The translations under genes were made by a program, and so were the position numbers. A stretch of DNA of 64,000 nt, taken from Coprinus comatus (Eukaryota; Basidiomycota; Agaricomycetes; Agaricales; Agaricaceae). The notes beneath the pieces were generated by a model that saw only the letters and a program-made list of their open reading frames with translations, ran no database searches and was not told the DNA's origin. The stretch's first letter is position 1. The number at the start of each line of letters is the position of its first letter. Shown one piece after another: positions 37,073-49,266 of this stretch. The DNA lies in NCBI GenBank assembly GCA_034638255.1, contig JAWPGT010000019.1, forward strand, positions 372,001 through 436,000, given 5' to 3'.

Positions 37073-39785
37073 ATGAGTAGTAAGGTAAGTCACAGCCAAC
37101 TTTCAAGTATGATGTATCTGACGACGCAACGTCATTCAGTCAGTTGTTCTCTTATGCGTTGATGTTAAGTAACGAAAAATGTTTCCGCGTATAGATAAAA
37201 ATGAAGAGGTAATAGAACAATCTTGCATGTTAAGCTTCAGCTAACATTTATGGAAATAATGAAGCAAGGCGATCCTTGGGAATTCGTGAATCGGAGGACG
37301 GAGAAACTGACAACTGATGTGTACACTGGCTGGAGTAATGAATTAAACTACCTCCTCATTTTCGTGAGTTTACCCTTGTTACTTTGTCAGTTGGGTGCCG
37401 CTGAGCAGAGTGAATTTCACATCCTACCTTCTTCCTGTACCAGGCTTCTCTTTTCTCTGCCATCTTGACCTCGTTTACTGTCGAAGCATCAAAGGCCACT
37501 GTAGTGGAACCCGCAGAGAAAATGGTCTTGTTACTTCAAGCCCTCGTACTCCAAGTCAACAATATTTCCAATCCTCAACCCAACCTAGCAATTAATCTCA
37601 CCCCTGATGGTTCCGAGGTCATTACTCCACACGCCCAGCAGATCTACCTTCTTTACTCTGTTAGTCTGACACTCAGTCTCATTTCTGTCCTTGGAGGGAT
37701 TACCTGCCTCCAATGGCTACGAGAATTCAACAGAAACATTACTGGCGTGTCCCATAACTCCGACATATATCTTCAGTATCAACGACACCAAAGCCTACAC
37801 AAGTGGAGAGTTCTCACACTTCTTAACACACTGCCGATACTCCTTCTAATTGCACTATTCCTTTTCTTTGGTGGATTTCTCACATCGCAGTGGGGATCGA
37901 GGACTCTTGCTGCCAAGCCTGTCACTGTTCTTGTCGCCATTGCGGCTATCTTCATCCTTGTGACTTCCTGTCTACCATCGTTACAAATCATGTGGCTTGC
38001 AACTTACCCCAAGCACGAGTTCAGTGTTGGCGATCCATCCGACGAGCCCCTACATCCACTACTTTGCCCGTACCGATCTCCTCAGGCGTGGCTGGTCCAT
38101 TCATTGTTTCAGTACCTCTCACGATCAATTGCGTCTGTATCGTCGAAGAAAATGGTTCCTCAACATTTAATACCTTTTGGGAATATTGATAGTTGGGCTG
38201 GTTATGATACATGGTGGACAGAGAAGCACAAGACCATGAAATCGATCTACCCTGCACTATATTGGGCCGCCACAGAATTCCATCAAAATAGGGATGCTGT
38301 TCTTGCGGTGCATAAGTGTTTCCTGTCCGTAATTATTGATACCAGTCGGGACTATTTTGCAAAATTGCAAGGCAATTATGAATGGGTAGTTGGACCACAA
38401 TCACTTCCATCTAATACTTGGGTATCCTTTGGACTTCCAACACTGGGTAGATTTGAGGAGGAATTTATCACTGAAAAATCTGTTTCAATTAGTTCCACGT
38501 GCTTTAAAGCGTTCATGACGATATGGGGGGAACTAGACCAGCTTTGGCTTGTGGATGAACCTCCCAGTGAGATTTATAACATGTTACATGTACAGACATG
38601 GGATGATTATTCTAGTATGACTCCACTCGTGTGTGCTCAATTTGGTTTACTCATTCCTCCATTTAGATATACTAAAGGCCATCAGCAATGCCCTAGCGCA
38701 TCCGGAAAGCACATGGATCACAGAAAAAAGTGCAGCCGCTGCTGCCTGTCACATTATCTCTCAGAATGACGTGTTTCGGGTTGGCATACCTCCTGTTCTG
38801 ATTGAATTGTGTAAGGAGGGTCGATCTTCATATCACGTAAAACAAATCTGTGGCAAAATCTTAGAAAAATGGACCCTCGGACATTGGTGTCAATCCTTGA
38901 TGTGCATATTCAACGAGGTCTTTTCAACCTTCGATTATGCATCTCTTAATCATCACAATGTCGAAGCAATTAGTAGCCTGCTTGTTCACTGTGATGAATG
39001 TTTTATGATTTATGGTTTGTCCTTTCTGTTTCAGTATCTCCTCTTTCTTATGGTTAAATTTCAGAATTTGCTTCAAGAAAGTTCCTGCAAATTATAGAAC
39101 AACTTGCATCACAGCGACTTATTGTCAAAGAACCACTATTGGATGATGTTTTTCTTTACACAAAACATGTCATCAATCATTCGTGCATGTTATCTGGATT
39201 TGATGCTTTCACTCACTACGAACAAATATTTAATGAAATACTGTCTGCTGCCGAAGATTATGTGCAACTACCAGAAGCTTCAACTAATTCTGTCTTACAT
39301 CCCAACCAGTTCACACTTCCATATCCTGCACCTCATCCGGAGTTCTCGGAATGCGACCCAACTGCAGAATTCACGTTGATAGATAATTTCAATAAGAAGT
39401 TGAAGGAAATATGGGCTAGACGTGAAGCTCTAGAGATTATTTGTGAAGGAGATGTAATTCAGGTGACAGGTGGTGATGAATGTGGAGGAATTGGAACTGA
39501 GCCTGGTACGTCACAATTGGATAAATTCAAATTCACTAGATTTGACACCTATACTAGATACGGAGATGCCACAATCAACCAGTCAGATCTCTCTGAGCCC
39601 TCAAAATGAAGCGCGGGGCTCAGCTGAGTATGCCATGAATAACGTACAGGTCAAAAACGAAGCTATCCAGACCAGTATCAGTTCACCAGATGATGATCAT
39701 CTTGAACCTCACCGGTTCATACAATCTAATCAACACGTATCAAGTAGCCCTAAAAAGGACTCACCATTCGTGGTGTTGGAATCAT
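37020..39785 (+). repeat. Inverted segmental duplication, left copy (DUF6535-C)
   Basis: This block matches, in opposite orientation, the block at about 60260-63056. Similarity starts abruptly about 50 bp upstream of the start codon, runs through all exons and introns, and fades in the acidic C-terminal tail. Identity is highest in the first half, including silent sites and introns. Confidence 0.9.
37053..37066. promoter_or_regulatory. 14-bp perfect palindrome in the core promoter of DUF6535-C
   Basis: The sequence atagtatatactat equals its own reverse complement, includes TATATA at its centre and ends 6 bp before the ATG at 37073. The same element sits at 63010-63023 before gene E. Confidence 0.6.
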
Positions 39786-39832
39786 CGGGGGGTAAGGAAG
39801 GGCCGGAGGAACTCCAGCTTGAAAAAATGTAA
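37073..39832 (+). CDS. DUF6535 membrane protein, copy C
   Basis: Near-twin of gene E. The mini-exon MSSK (37073-37084) joins in phase to LTFMEIMKQGDPWEFVNRRT if the first intron spans about 37085-37231. Then WSNELNYLLIF (exon end about 37363) and the main exon with ASLFSAILTSFTVEASK, LQALVLQVNNISNPQPN, YLLYSVSLTLSLISVLGGI, LQWLREFNRNITG and DIYLQYQRHQSLHKW. Two more spans follow, then LCPYRSPQAWLVHS, YDTWWTEKHKTMKSIYPAL and EFHQNRDAVLAVHKC. Later exons give ILKAISNALAHPESTW, SSLLVHCDECF, EQLASQRLIVKEPLLDD and ILSAAEDYVQL, plus an acidic/polar tail ending EELQLEKM. The frame is open throughout with consistent introns. Predicted: an N-terminal membrane part with about four hydrophobic segments and a large soluble C-terminal part. 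Function unknown. Confidence 0.88.
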
Positions 39833-40126
39833 TGGAACGACCCATGGAAAATGTCGTTAGTACTGGTGGTGTTATAACTATACTATGTTTATCTCTGTTA
39901 TTCATCAAGGACTCTCAGCAATTCCCTTTCGTATTCAACTTTCGTTCTTCTTCTTTTCTTTCCTCAGTTGTTTATTCGCTTCTTCCAACTGAGGTATTCT
40001 TTATATTTCTTTTTCTCTCCTATCAGTACTAATGTCTTGTAGAGAATCATCACTGCTAGGTGGCCAGGTGGTGTGACACCCTCGTAGTCCGTGTTCAGGG
40101 TGTATGCGAGCTATGTAGTTAGACAT

Positions 40127-40384
40127 TCATAAAGCATTACAATAGATGTCGTTGACTTGGAAGACAAGAATTTGGAGTAAGAGTATAGTTTGCTTCACCC
40201 GGTGGCCATCGATAGATTTTGCTGCTTCAACAGCAAACGAGGTCAAAATGGCAGGAAAAAGGAAAACCTTTGACAAAAATGAGTTGAAGACGAGTAAATT
40301 ACTTGGCTCATTACTCCAGAAGCTGTACACGTCATTCATTTTCTCCACCTTCCAATTAACAGCTTCCCAGGGGTCATTAAACAT
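40127..40384 (-). pseudogene. Relic of a DUF6535 gene (N-terminal part only)
   Basis: The minus strand reads FNDPWEAVNWKVEKMNDVY, SFWSNEPSNLLVF, then FPAILTSFAVEAAK and ILLLQILVFQVND, closely matching the DPW exon and the start of the main exon of copies C and E. The region of the usual intron is shortened and read through, and similarity ends near 40130 before the first strongly conserved membrane span. It lies opposite to gene C, 300 bp past its end. Best read as a degraded third copy. Confidence 0.75.
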
Positions 40385-40550
40385 CGATCATCTTTGCCCA
40401 TGTATATAATCTTCTTGGTGAGGCTCTTGGTGCCTTATTATTATCACGTAACCCCAACACTGACTCGGTAGCGATTGGTAGTGTCCAAAATGCAAGCATA
40501 CTATTGGTATATTTCATATCACTACAAATATCAAGTCCATCTTCCATTTT

Positions 40551-42991
40551 CAGATCTCAAACGTAAACCGAGCCAACACACTAGCACCCGAATCCTTTCC
40601 TTTCAAATCCATCAATCTAACCGCTCTCCAACCACTCATTTTCTTCTTTCCCTTCCCACCACAAGAACTATAATTATAGACCTTCTAATATCAGCCAAAC
40701 GAGCACAAAATATAGCCAAACGATCATCCTTTCCAAATTCATCTTCACAAACACTAAACCTTAATACATATCCCAATTCCATTCAGTCAATATTCAGAAT
40801 ATATATGAGAGAGATGGAGATAGAGAGAGAGAGAGAGACTTACTTGAAAAACAACAATTCTTCCCATTTCTCATAAACTTCCCATTCCCAACATACTTTT
40901 TCCAACAACTCCACTCCATGATCTGATTGTGAATCATCATCATCATTATCTTTAGACGAACCAGAACGATTCTTTCTTCCCCACAATGCTTTCCCTTTCT
41001 CCCACACATCTTTCTCTGCAGAATCAAGTTCAGGATCAAGTTCAGGATCAGGATCAGGATAAGCAAAATCAATATCCCCTTCCACACAAATCACTTTCTT
41101 AGCATTCGTAGTCCAATCTATTTCATTTGAAAGTTTCGCTTTTGTTTGGATTTTAATTGAATTGAATACTGATGTTAGAGAGGACAGAGAAGGTGGTGGA
41201 ATTGATGCTGTTGTTGGTAAAAATAATTGACCACGTAAATATGCGTTATATGGTTTTGAAGTTGGTGTACGTGTTCTATCTGATGGCGGTGGTACTACAT
41301 ATGTGTTCGTAATGAGGGAAAGAGTAATAAAGAAAGGTTAGCTACGTACCAGAAGAAACACCAACAACTTCAACTTTCACTTTAATCTTCCTCTCATCTT
41401 TATCCTCATCTTTCTCATCCTCATTTCTCAATAATCTAAAAAGACCTCTATGATGCCGATCTTTACTTTCACCTTCACCTTCAAATTTACCTCTCATCCA
41501 AGTAGGTTTAGCAACCCACCCCTTAGTACCAACAAACATAGCTTCATTAACTTGCATACCCGTATCATATTTTTGCCAATTAACAGCTACAACATGAGAT
41601 CCAGTTCCCCAAAACGTATAAGGTCTTAGATTTGATGAAGAAATTCTTGTTCCTTTTGGATATATGCGTCGGATATGAGATTGGGAATGGGTAATGAGAG
41701 TTTGTAGGATTGTTTTGTTGTTGTTTTTTGAGGAAGTTAAGATGGAGAGTAAATGAGATTCGGATATGTTGAGAAGGATATGTGGTGGGTCTTCGAATAC
41801 TATAGAAAACATTTATAGATTAGTATGATTGAATTGAATTGAATGAAACGAAACGTCAAATGTCAAAATCGAAGTGGATGATGTAAGGTGTAGTTAATAT
41901 AAATTGTGATATATATGAAAATAGAAGTACGAACATTGTGAAAACCAATTAGAATGCGGCTTCATACTTCGAAGATAATATCCCATTGAAGCCAAAGTAG
42001 GAGTAATTCGGAGATCTTTTGGGATCGTCTTACGTTTCGGCCAAAGACCAGAACCACCATCTTCTCCTTCAGATTCAGATGAGGAACTAGAACTTGAAGC
42101 ATCATCATCGGAACGCAATCCCTGCAATGCTGGAGGTGGATAATATTCAACCTAAACCATAACATCAAACAAAAGAGTTTTTAATCAAAATAAGACATCA
42201 TCGCGTCATTAATAACATCTGGGATTTCAAGACAACTCAAAACATACCATGACAAGAATTTTACCCCAAACATCTTTAGGTTTTAACCCATCTTTATCAT
42301 CCACACCATCAATTTTTCCTTCAATCAATTTAGATCCCCAAGTCTCTCTCATAATTCTCACAAGCTCATTTTGAGGTTCTTCTCCATAAACATGACATTC
42401 CAAGGAAACTAGAATAGGCCAAGATGTGGGTGTTGTAGAATTGCCGATTGCTATACACGTGTCGATGAATGGAATGGTTTGTGAGAACGTATGCCCGTGA
42501 GTCACTATCGGTCCGTTTTTTGAAGGCCATACGTCAATTTCTGTTATTATTATGTCAATCGAGGGGTATGTATGAAAGATACGTTATGAACACGTACCAA
42601 CACAACGAGCACCATTTGCCAAGACGTGTTTGTATGAAAGAGCAGACGCTTTCCCTAATAGTTGACCCGAGAGTAGATATGTATTATGAGATGATCTATC
42701 ACGCGTGTTCATAATCAAAGAATAAAGAAGAGCAAAGAAAAAAAACACTTACGAGACGAAGTAATCAGCAAGAGGAAGATCATCTGGTACATCAGGTGGT
42801 TGTAACAAAGGTAATTTAAAAACCTCGTCTGCATCTTGCTTTAATACCCCCTGAATGAACTTTTGTACATGAGGACTGATCCGCCGACTTTCCTGAGCTT
42901 GAGCTTGAAGACTAGAAGTAGGAGGATAGAGATTATGCTCAGTATCAACAATCAACTGAGCCGTTAGCTGTTGTTCTTGATCTTGTTCCAT
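40551..42991 (-). CDS. Phosphoinositide-specific phospholipase C (X-Y-C2 type)
   Basis: Cleaves PIP2 into IP3 and diacylglycerol at the plasma membrane. The start MEQDQEQQLTAQ (ATG at 42989-42991) is followed by about 75 unstructured residues. The X domain then gives PLADYFVSSSHNTYLLSGQL (first catalytic His), CVEIDVWPSKNGPIVTHGHT (Glu, Asp and second His) and WPILVSLECHV (Glu). A Ser/Glu-rich linker (DDDASSSSSSSESEGEDGG) precedes the Y domain: HIRRIYPKGTRISSSNLRPYTFWGTGSHVVAVNWQ and GWVAKP. A C2 domain spans several exons: VKVEVVGVSSG, WEWEVYEKWEELLFFK, then across an intron FSVCEDEFGKDDRLAIFCARLADI, and finally WRAVRLMDLKGKDSGASVL, with stop at 40551-40553. All catalytic residues appear present. 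EF-hand and PH domains of canonical PLC-delta are not evident. Confidence 0.92.
40801..40841. repeat. GA-rich microsatellite in a PLC intron
   Basis: A purine tract of GA/GAGATG units on the plus strand, forming the CT-rich beginning of a minus-strand intron just after the FFK exon. Prone to length variation. Confidence 0.7.
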
Positions 42992-43215
42992 GGTCAGGTT
43001 GCAAGCGTCAGTGTTGGTCACATGTGTTTATCTTTAGATGATCTCCATCATTACTCCTTTTTAAGGTTAACTTAAATTTAGAATTTGAATTTGAAACGGA
43101 CTGGTATCTGACGTCACACAGTGTAAGTGAAATACATAGGACTCCCTGTGATGACCTTCCCTCTTTTTTTCCTCCATCCTCCAAGGCCTATTAGCCCTAA
43201 CCTGGATCCTCCAAA
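42992..43215. promoter_or_regulatory. Bidirectional promoter region of PLC and sugar transporter
   Basis: Only 224 bp separate the two divergent start codons, so both genes must share regulatory DNA. No clear TATA box is seen. Confidence 0.45.
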
Positions 43216-45788
43216 ATGCCTCTCTTTCACATGTATGTACTACCTCCGACAATAATAATCAGTAACTCATATCAATAGGCAAGGGGCGCCCATAGGCGCT
43301 ATCGCTGTTCTACTCGCTCTAGTTGCTAGTATTGGTGGATTTATATTTGGTTACGATACTGGACAAATCTCCGACATACTAGTCATGGATGACTTTAAAC
43401 AACGTTTCGCAACATGCACAAATCCTTCTGATCCAAGCTCATGTACTTTCTCAGTTGTCAGAGAAGGTCTAATTGTCGCTCTACTATCCATTGGAACTCT
43501 CATTGGGGCTATCCTAGGTGCACCGTATGTCTCCTTTCTCTTCTCTTTCTCCCTCTCTACATTTCCCCCCTCTACGCTACGTTATCTACCTCCGTTATCA
43601 CCTTGCTAAGATATGAGACTTTTTTCTCTTTTTTTTTTTTTTACTCAATAGGATCGCAGATGGCCTAGGCCGTAGAAAAGCTATGATCATAGAATGTTTA
43701 GTATTCATAGTTGGCGTTATCATTCAAATTACTACTGTGCATAATTGGATACAAGTGGCTTTGGGTAGATTGGTATCAGGTTTAGGAGTTGGTGCTCTTA
43801 GTGCAGTCGTTCCAGTGGTACGTTTTTCATTTTATTTCAAACTTTAACCTCAACCTTTCGTTCTCTCTCCTCTTCGTTCATCTCTTTCTCGCTTCTCTTG
43901 CTCCTAAAGTCCAACTTACTGACAATCGAACTAGTATCAAGCGGAAACTGCTCCACCGCCACTTCGTGGAACTCTAACAGCGACTTATCAATTGTTTATT
44001 ACTCTTGGTATTCTCACTGCTTGTATGTTTCATTTCCTTTTACGATTGTGTTTTGGTATTTTCATGCTGATTAATCACGTAGATTGTATCGCTATTGGAA
44101 CGAGGGAACTTCCCGGGAGTAAATCATGGGTGACAGTAATAGGTATTGGAATCATCTGGCCCTCTATACTTATCTCCGGTATGCTCGTTATGCCGAATCA
44201 CCTCGGTACGTGCTCGGCCTTCTTCACATTATACTAATATTCCAATTAATGAATCCAAAGATGGCTCACAAAAAAGGGTCGAATTGAAGAAGCAGAACAA
44301 TCAGTAGCACGTACATTCGGAATCACCAAAAAAGACGAAATTGATTACAAACGAGTCCAACAAAACGTTTTGGAAATGCTAAACCAAGTTGAATACGAAA
44401 AACGTATTCAAGCAGGTTGGTTAGATTGTTTCAAACCACAACATAAAATCCTTTATAGAACATTACTCGGAATGACAATGCAATCATTACAACAACTCAC
44501 AGGAGCCAATTACTTTTTTTATTATGGAGCTACGATATTTAAAAGTGTTGGAATTAGTGATTCGTTTGTTACTCAGATTATTTTGGGTGCTGTTAATTGT
44601 GTTTGTACTTTTGGTGGGTTGTATGTTATGGAAAGGTTTGGTAGAAGGAGACCTTTGATTTGTGGAGGACTTTGGCAATCGCTTTGGTTGTTTGTTTTTG
44701 CTTCGGCAGGTACGGCTAGGGATCCACAAAGTAATAAGACTGTTGGGACTTGTGAGTTTCTTTTTCTTTTTTCTTTGTTTATGGTATGGGTAATTGGTAA
44801 TTGACGATTTTTTTTTTTGAAGTGATGATTGTTAGTGCTTGTATGTTCATCTTGGGATTTGCTACGACTTGGGCTCCTGGTGTTTGGATTATTACTGGTG
44901 AAACGTTTCCTCAAAGTACGAGAGCGAAACAAAGTGCACTTGCTACTTCTTCTAATTGGTACGTTTCTTCATAATCTATCTTGGTTATATGTCATTTCTG
45001 ATGTTCAATTACTCTATCTCTGTAGGACGTTCAATTTCCTCATTGCATTCTTTACACCTTTCATCACACGTGCCATTCAATTCAGATATGGATTCGTATT
45101 CGCTGGTAAGTTCCTAACTTTCTCAATACTAACAATTAACAATAAACGTCTAATTTTTTTTCTCTCTCTCATTCATTATAGCATGTAATTTAGCAGGAGC
45201 AATCATCGTCTACCTATTCCTCTACGAATCATCCGATCTAAGTTTAGAAGCAGTCGATCAAATGTACAATGATCCAAATTGTAAACCTTGGAATTCAGCT
45301 TCTTGGGTACCTATTGGATCTTCTTCAAGAAATAAAATAAAAAATAAAAATGGTGAGGCTGGGAATCATAATAGTACTAGTACGAATTCGAATTCGGGTT
45401 CGACTGTTGTTGGAGTGGTGATGATGATGATGATAATGATAATGAGAAAGGTATGGGTATGGGTATGGGTATGGGTATTGGGATGAAGAAACTTAATGGG
45501 AATGGGAATGTATTGGGTTTAGGTGGAGGTGATGAAGAGAGAGTGGAGGTTGTTGATGGTTTGACAAAAGGTGTAGGAGGAGTAGGAGGAGGAGGAGTAG
45601 GAGGATTTACGGTTGCTACGGCTAAGGATGTAGGACTTGAAGATGTTGATACACCTGAAATTGAAGCTCTTGGTCATGGGAATAGAGGATTGAGTTTGGG
45701 TGCTGTGACAGGTGTTGGTGGTGGTGGTGGTGGTGGAGATGAAGGGAATTTGACTTTTAGTTCAACGGCTACTGCGTTGAATATTTGA
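43216..45788 (+). CDS. Major facilitator sugar transporter, two apparent single-base frame breaks
   Basis: Twelve-span hexose transporter of the fungal MFS sugar porter family, in the plasma membrane. The start MPLFHM crosses the first intron into QGAPIGAIAVLLALVASIGGFIFGYDTGQ. Other signatures: ADGLGRRKAM, GRLVSGLGVGALSAVVPVYQAETAPPPLRG, MQSLQQLTGANYFFYYG, ERFGRRRPL, WIITGETFPQSTRAKQ and YLFLYESSDLSLEAVDQMY. The expected PESPRWL loop motif is present only if one base is added at about 44191: the frame reads MPNH, whereas the next frame reads ESPR and joins WLTKKGR across the intron. A second break occurs at about 45410-45425, before a GATGAT microsatellite: the exon frame ends in a low-complexity stop, while the neighbouring frame runs on into a Gly-rich C-terminus ending SSTATALNI at 45788. 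Each is explained by one missing G. Confidence 0.88.
45451..45480. repeat. GTATGG hexamer microsatellite (five units) in the transporter 3' end
   Basis: Four exact GTATGG units plus GTATTG. In one frame it encodes (Met-Gly)n, in another (Val-Trp)n. It directly follows an ATG/GAT triplet tract. Confidence 0.8.
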
Positions 45789-45813
45789 GGGAGAGAGAGA
45801 GAGAGAGAGAGAG
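45786..45813. repeat. GA dinucleotide microsatellite
   Basis: Tandem GA units begin within the stop codon of the sugar transporter and extend into its 3'UTR. Confidence 0.75.
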
Positions 45814-46657
45814 TTGTGAGGTGATGTGATATGATAACTTGAAATCTTTAAATGAAAAAGGATGGATAGTTGGACACTTGTGTTTTGGAAGGGGGGGGAG
45901 AGTTGTAAATTACTTATATGATAAATCATCCTTTTTAAAAATCGAGAGTAGTATTGAGTTATGTAGTTATGAAGTACATACCCTCTTTTACTATATTTCA
46001 CTCTTTCCTAATCCTAATCTATCTTTTTTTTCTTCCTATTTCTCTCTCTCTCTCTCTCATTAGAAAATAATCTGTATGAAGTACATAAATAATTCAATAA
46101 ATGAAGCGACACATGGTGTTCCGAGGATATAAATAGATGAGGGTGATTTCCAATGTAGGCAAGTAATTAACCGAACTCTGACGCGTACAAGTAAGTACCG
46201 GTATAAGAGAGTAAAAGTAATTTAAGTAAGGGTGGCCTTGAGGCGGACATGAGGGCGGTTTTCGGAATTGAGACGGAAAGGGATGACCCGAGCACAGCAA
46301 AAGTCGTAAGAATTGGGGGGAAGTTTCTCACAGTTAGGGCTGCGGTGCCAGTGGAATGGAGAGACTTCGGAGCTAAGAATGGCGTATTTTTATTTTATTT
46401 TCGTGACGTGTCAGAGCTAATATGAGATTGTTGTACTGAGAAGTAAGGCTGAAGTACATCAAATGGTAATGATAAGAAGACTCGTGATGTTCGAGGTCCA
46501 GATACAGATAGATTGTTGGAATGTACTACTGGAGAGGAGATAACGAGAAGGAGTCACTTGAACGCCGAACAAACAAGGCCAAAGAAAGGGTGTTACCTTA
46601 TAGGGCGCTATCTGCTACCAGTGCTTGTTACCCCACTCTTCCCCCTTTACCTTGACA
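45789..46657. other. Intergenic region upstream of fungalysin
   Basis: Contains CT-rich tracts around 46020-46060 and a TATAAATA near 46126, about 530 bp before the fungalysin start. No gene seen. Confidence 0.4.
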
Positions 46658-49266
46658 ATGCGTTGTCTACTATCAGCTTCATTGGTCTTTGCTACCCTGG
46701 CTGGTACTGTCTATGGACATAGTCATGACTCCCATTTCAACCCTACCTCGTCGTCGGTACTACCGAAGAGGAGAAAGACTATGGGCTTTGGACCAGCTCA
46801 CCCACATGCTGTGTTTAACAGCAACCCCTACCAAATTCAGATTCAAGGATTTAGTCCTATGGATAAGAGTGTTGACCCCTTTGAGGTTGCCAAGGTGTTT
46901 GTGAGAGACGTGGTTGGTGCTGGAGACAGCGAATGGAGAGTTCGGAAGGATTCATATACGGATGATAAGACTGGAGTGAGTCATGTGTATGTGAGACAGG
47001 TAGTGAATGGGCTTGAGGTTGTCGATGGAGATATCAATCTCAACATCAAGGACGGCCGTGTCTTGTCTTATGGTTCATCCGTGAGTCTCGTTTATCCACG
47101 TATTTTTAGCAATTTAGTTCTAATTGTTTATTTATAGTTCTACACTGGTCCCAGACCAGAACCTTTCTCGAGTACTGTTGCACCAGAGAATATTCGCCAC
47201 CCCCACGACGAGTTCTGTGATACTCTCTCTGCCCATGTTACTTCTGCTCTCCGTCAGACATCAGACGACCAAGTCGTTATGGGTACTGCTGCTGTTTCAC
47301 CAGAACTGGTACATGCTGTCCAGTCCAACTGTGATTTCCCTCAACTTCCTACTTCCCTTACTTCTGATCCCTCCGACTTCCGCCCTGCCCTCCTCCAATT
47401 CATGCTCGCCGCTACTCCTAAGCAAGAACTTGTTCAGGACATCATGGAGAACCATGAGCATCACCTTAACAAGATGACCATCATAGATGAATCCCATTTC
47501 GTTCCTGGTGACGAATCTTCCCATATCCAATATTCCGTCGAGAATGTTCCAGATGCTGTGAGCCCCGTCAAAGCTCGGTTGGCTTACGTCCAGGTTCCTA
47601 ATGAAGCTGGCAATGGAACTGAGCTCCAACTTGTTTGGAAGTTCGAGGTCGAGATGCAGGATAACTGGTATGAGAGTGCAGTCACTGCTGTGGCACCCCA
47701 CCGGATCATTTCTGTTGTTGATTGGGCCTCGGACTCGCCCTTGGCACCGATTCCATCTGAACCTACCAAAGCTGCTACCTATAACATCTTCCCTTGGGGT
47801 ACCAATGATCCCGAGTGTGGAAAGCGTGATTTGGTCAAGGAGAGCTTTGACGCTGAAGCTTCACCTGCTGGTTGGCATGCCATTCCTGCTTCTCATGACC
47901 CCTCGTTTGCCAACAAGAGGCTCATGAGCGGTACTCCCTTCTGGAGGAACACAACGACAACTTGGGGTAACAATGTTTTTGCTCAGGAGAACTGGGAGGG
48001 CCAGAATCGTTTCATGGATAACTACCGTCCCGATGCTGGTTCCAACATGGTCTTCGACTACAAGTACAAGCCCAAGGAGACTGAGAAGGAGGCCGCTTAT
48101 GACGCTGCTCAAGCCTATATCAACGCCACTGTCACACAACTTTTCTACACTTGCAATCAAATCCACGATTTCTACTATCGCTATGGTTTCAATGAAGTTG
48201 CTGGTAACTTCCAACAATACAACTTCGGAAAAGGTGGTCGCGAGAGTGATGGTGTCATTGCCAACGCTCAAGACGGTTCCGGTTTCAACAACGCCAACTT
48301 TATGACACCTCCTGATGGTCAGAATGGAAGGATGAGAATGTATCTCTGGAATACAGCTCTACCTTACCGTGATGGTGATTTCGAAGCTGGTATTGTCATT
48401 CATGAGTACTCTCATGGTTTGTCAACACGTCTTACTGGTGGACCCGCCAACTCTGGATGTTTAGGATGGGGTGAAAGTGGAGGTATGGGTGAAGGTTGGG
48501 GTGATTTCCTCGCTACTACCATTCGTGCCAATCGCAATTATTCCGACTATGCTATGGGTGCTTGGGCTGCCAATAGAGAACAGGGAATTCGTAACTTTAT
48601 CTATTCGACAGATCAAGGTGTGAATCCAAGTACTTATAAGACTTTGGATAAACCTGGTTATTGGGGTGTTCATGCTATTGGTGAAGTTTGGGCGGAATTA
48701 CTTTGGGTTGTTAGTCAGAAGATGATTGAGAAACATGGGTATTCGGATGAATTGTTCCCTCCTCAACCTGGTCCTGATGGAAAGATTCCTAAGGATCATC
48801 ATTTCTGGAGACAGGATAAGGATGTTTTGGTTCCTAGACATGGAAATACTTTGATGACTCAGTACGTTTTCATTTCTCTTTTTCATTGATTTACAACGCT
48901 AACTAAAACTTTCTTTTAATATATAGACTCGTTATTAATGGAATGAAACTTCAACCATGCAGACCTTCATTCTTCGATGCTCGTGATGCTATCATTGAAG
49001 CTGACAAGATCCTAACCGGAGGTGAAAACGTTTGTTTGTTATGGAATGGATTTGCAGAGAGAGGATTAGGTGTTGATGCTAGAGTTGAAGGTAGAACACC
49101 TTGGGGTGGAGGTATTCGTACTGACGTAAGTGGTTTCCTTTCTTTTTTGCAATATTTTGAGAACGTATAACTAATTGTTGTTTTCTCATATAATAATAAA
49201 TAGGGTTTCACTGTACCTTCGCAATGTCAAGATTACGTCGAGGCTCCTGATTCTGCTTTCCTTTAA
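46658..49266 (+). CDS. Fungalysin, secreted M36 zinc metallopeptidase
   Basis: Extracellular elastinolytic protease used in protein nutrition. The signal peptide [20 protein letters not shown] is followed by an FTP-type propeptide with [19 protein letters not shown], then PepSY-like residues up to about residue 250. The mature domain begins near [13 protein letters not shown]. Zinc-site motifs: [14 protein letters not shown] (HEXXH with catalytic Glu) and [12 protein letters not shown] supplying the third ligand Glu. Downstream are [14 protein letters not shown] and [18 protein letters not shown]. Four exons: 46658-47080, 47138-48861, 48927-49125 and 49204-49266, all GT..AG with conserved phase. 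The product is about 800 residues, somewhat longer than Aspergillus fungalysin but within the range of the basidiomycete enzymes I know. No disruption seen. An FTP propeptide normally keeps the enzyme inactive until cleavage. Confidence 0.96.

Noticed and set aside
45421..45480. Telomere-like or minisatellite array
   Set aside because: Only a few triplet and hexamer units inside a coding region; not the telomeric repeat and too short for an array.
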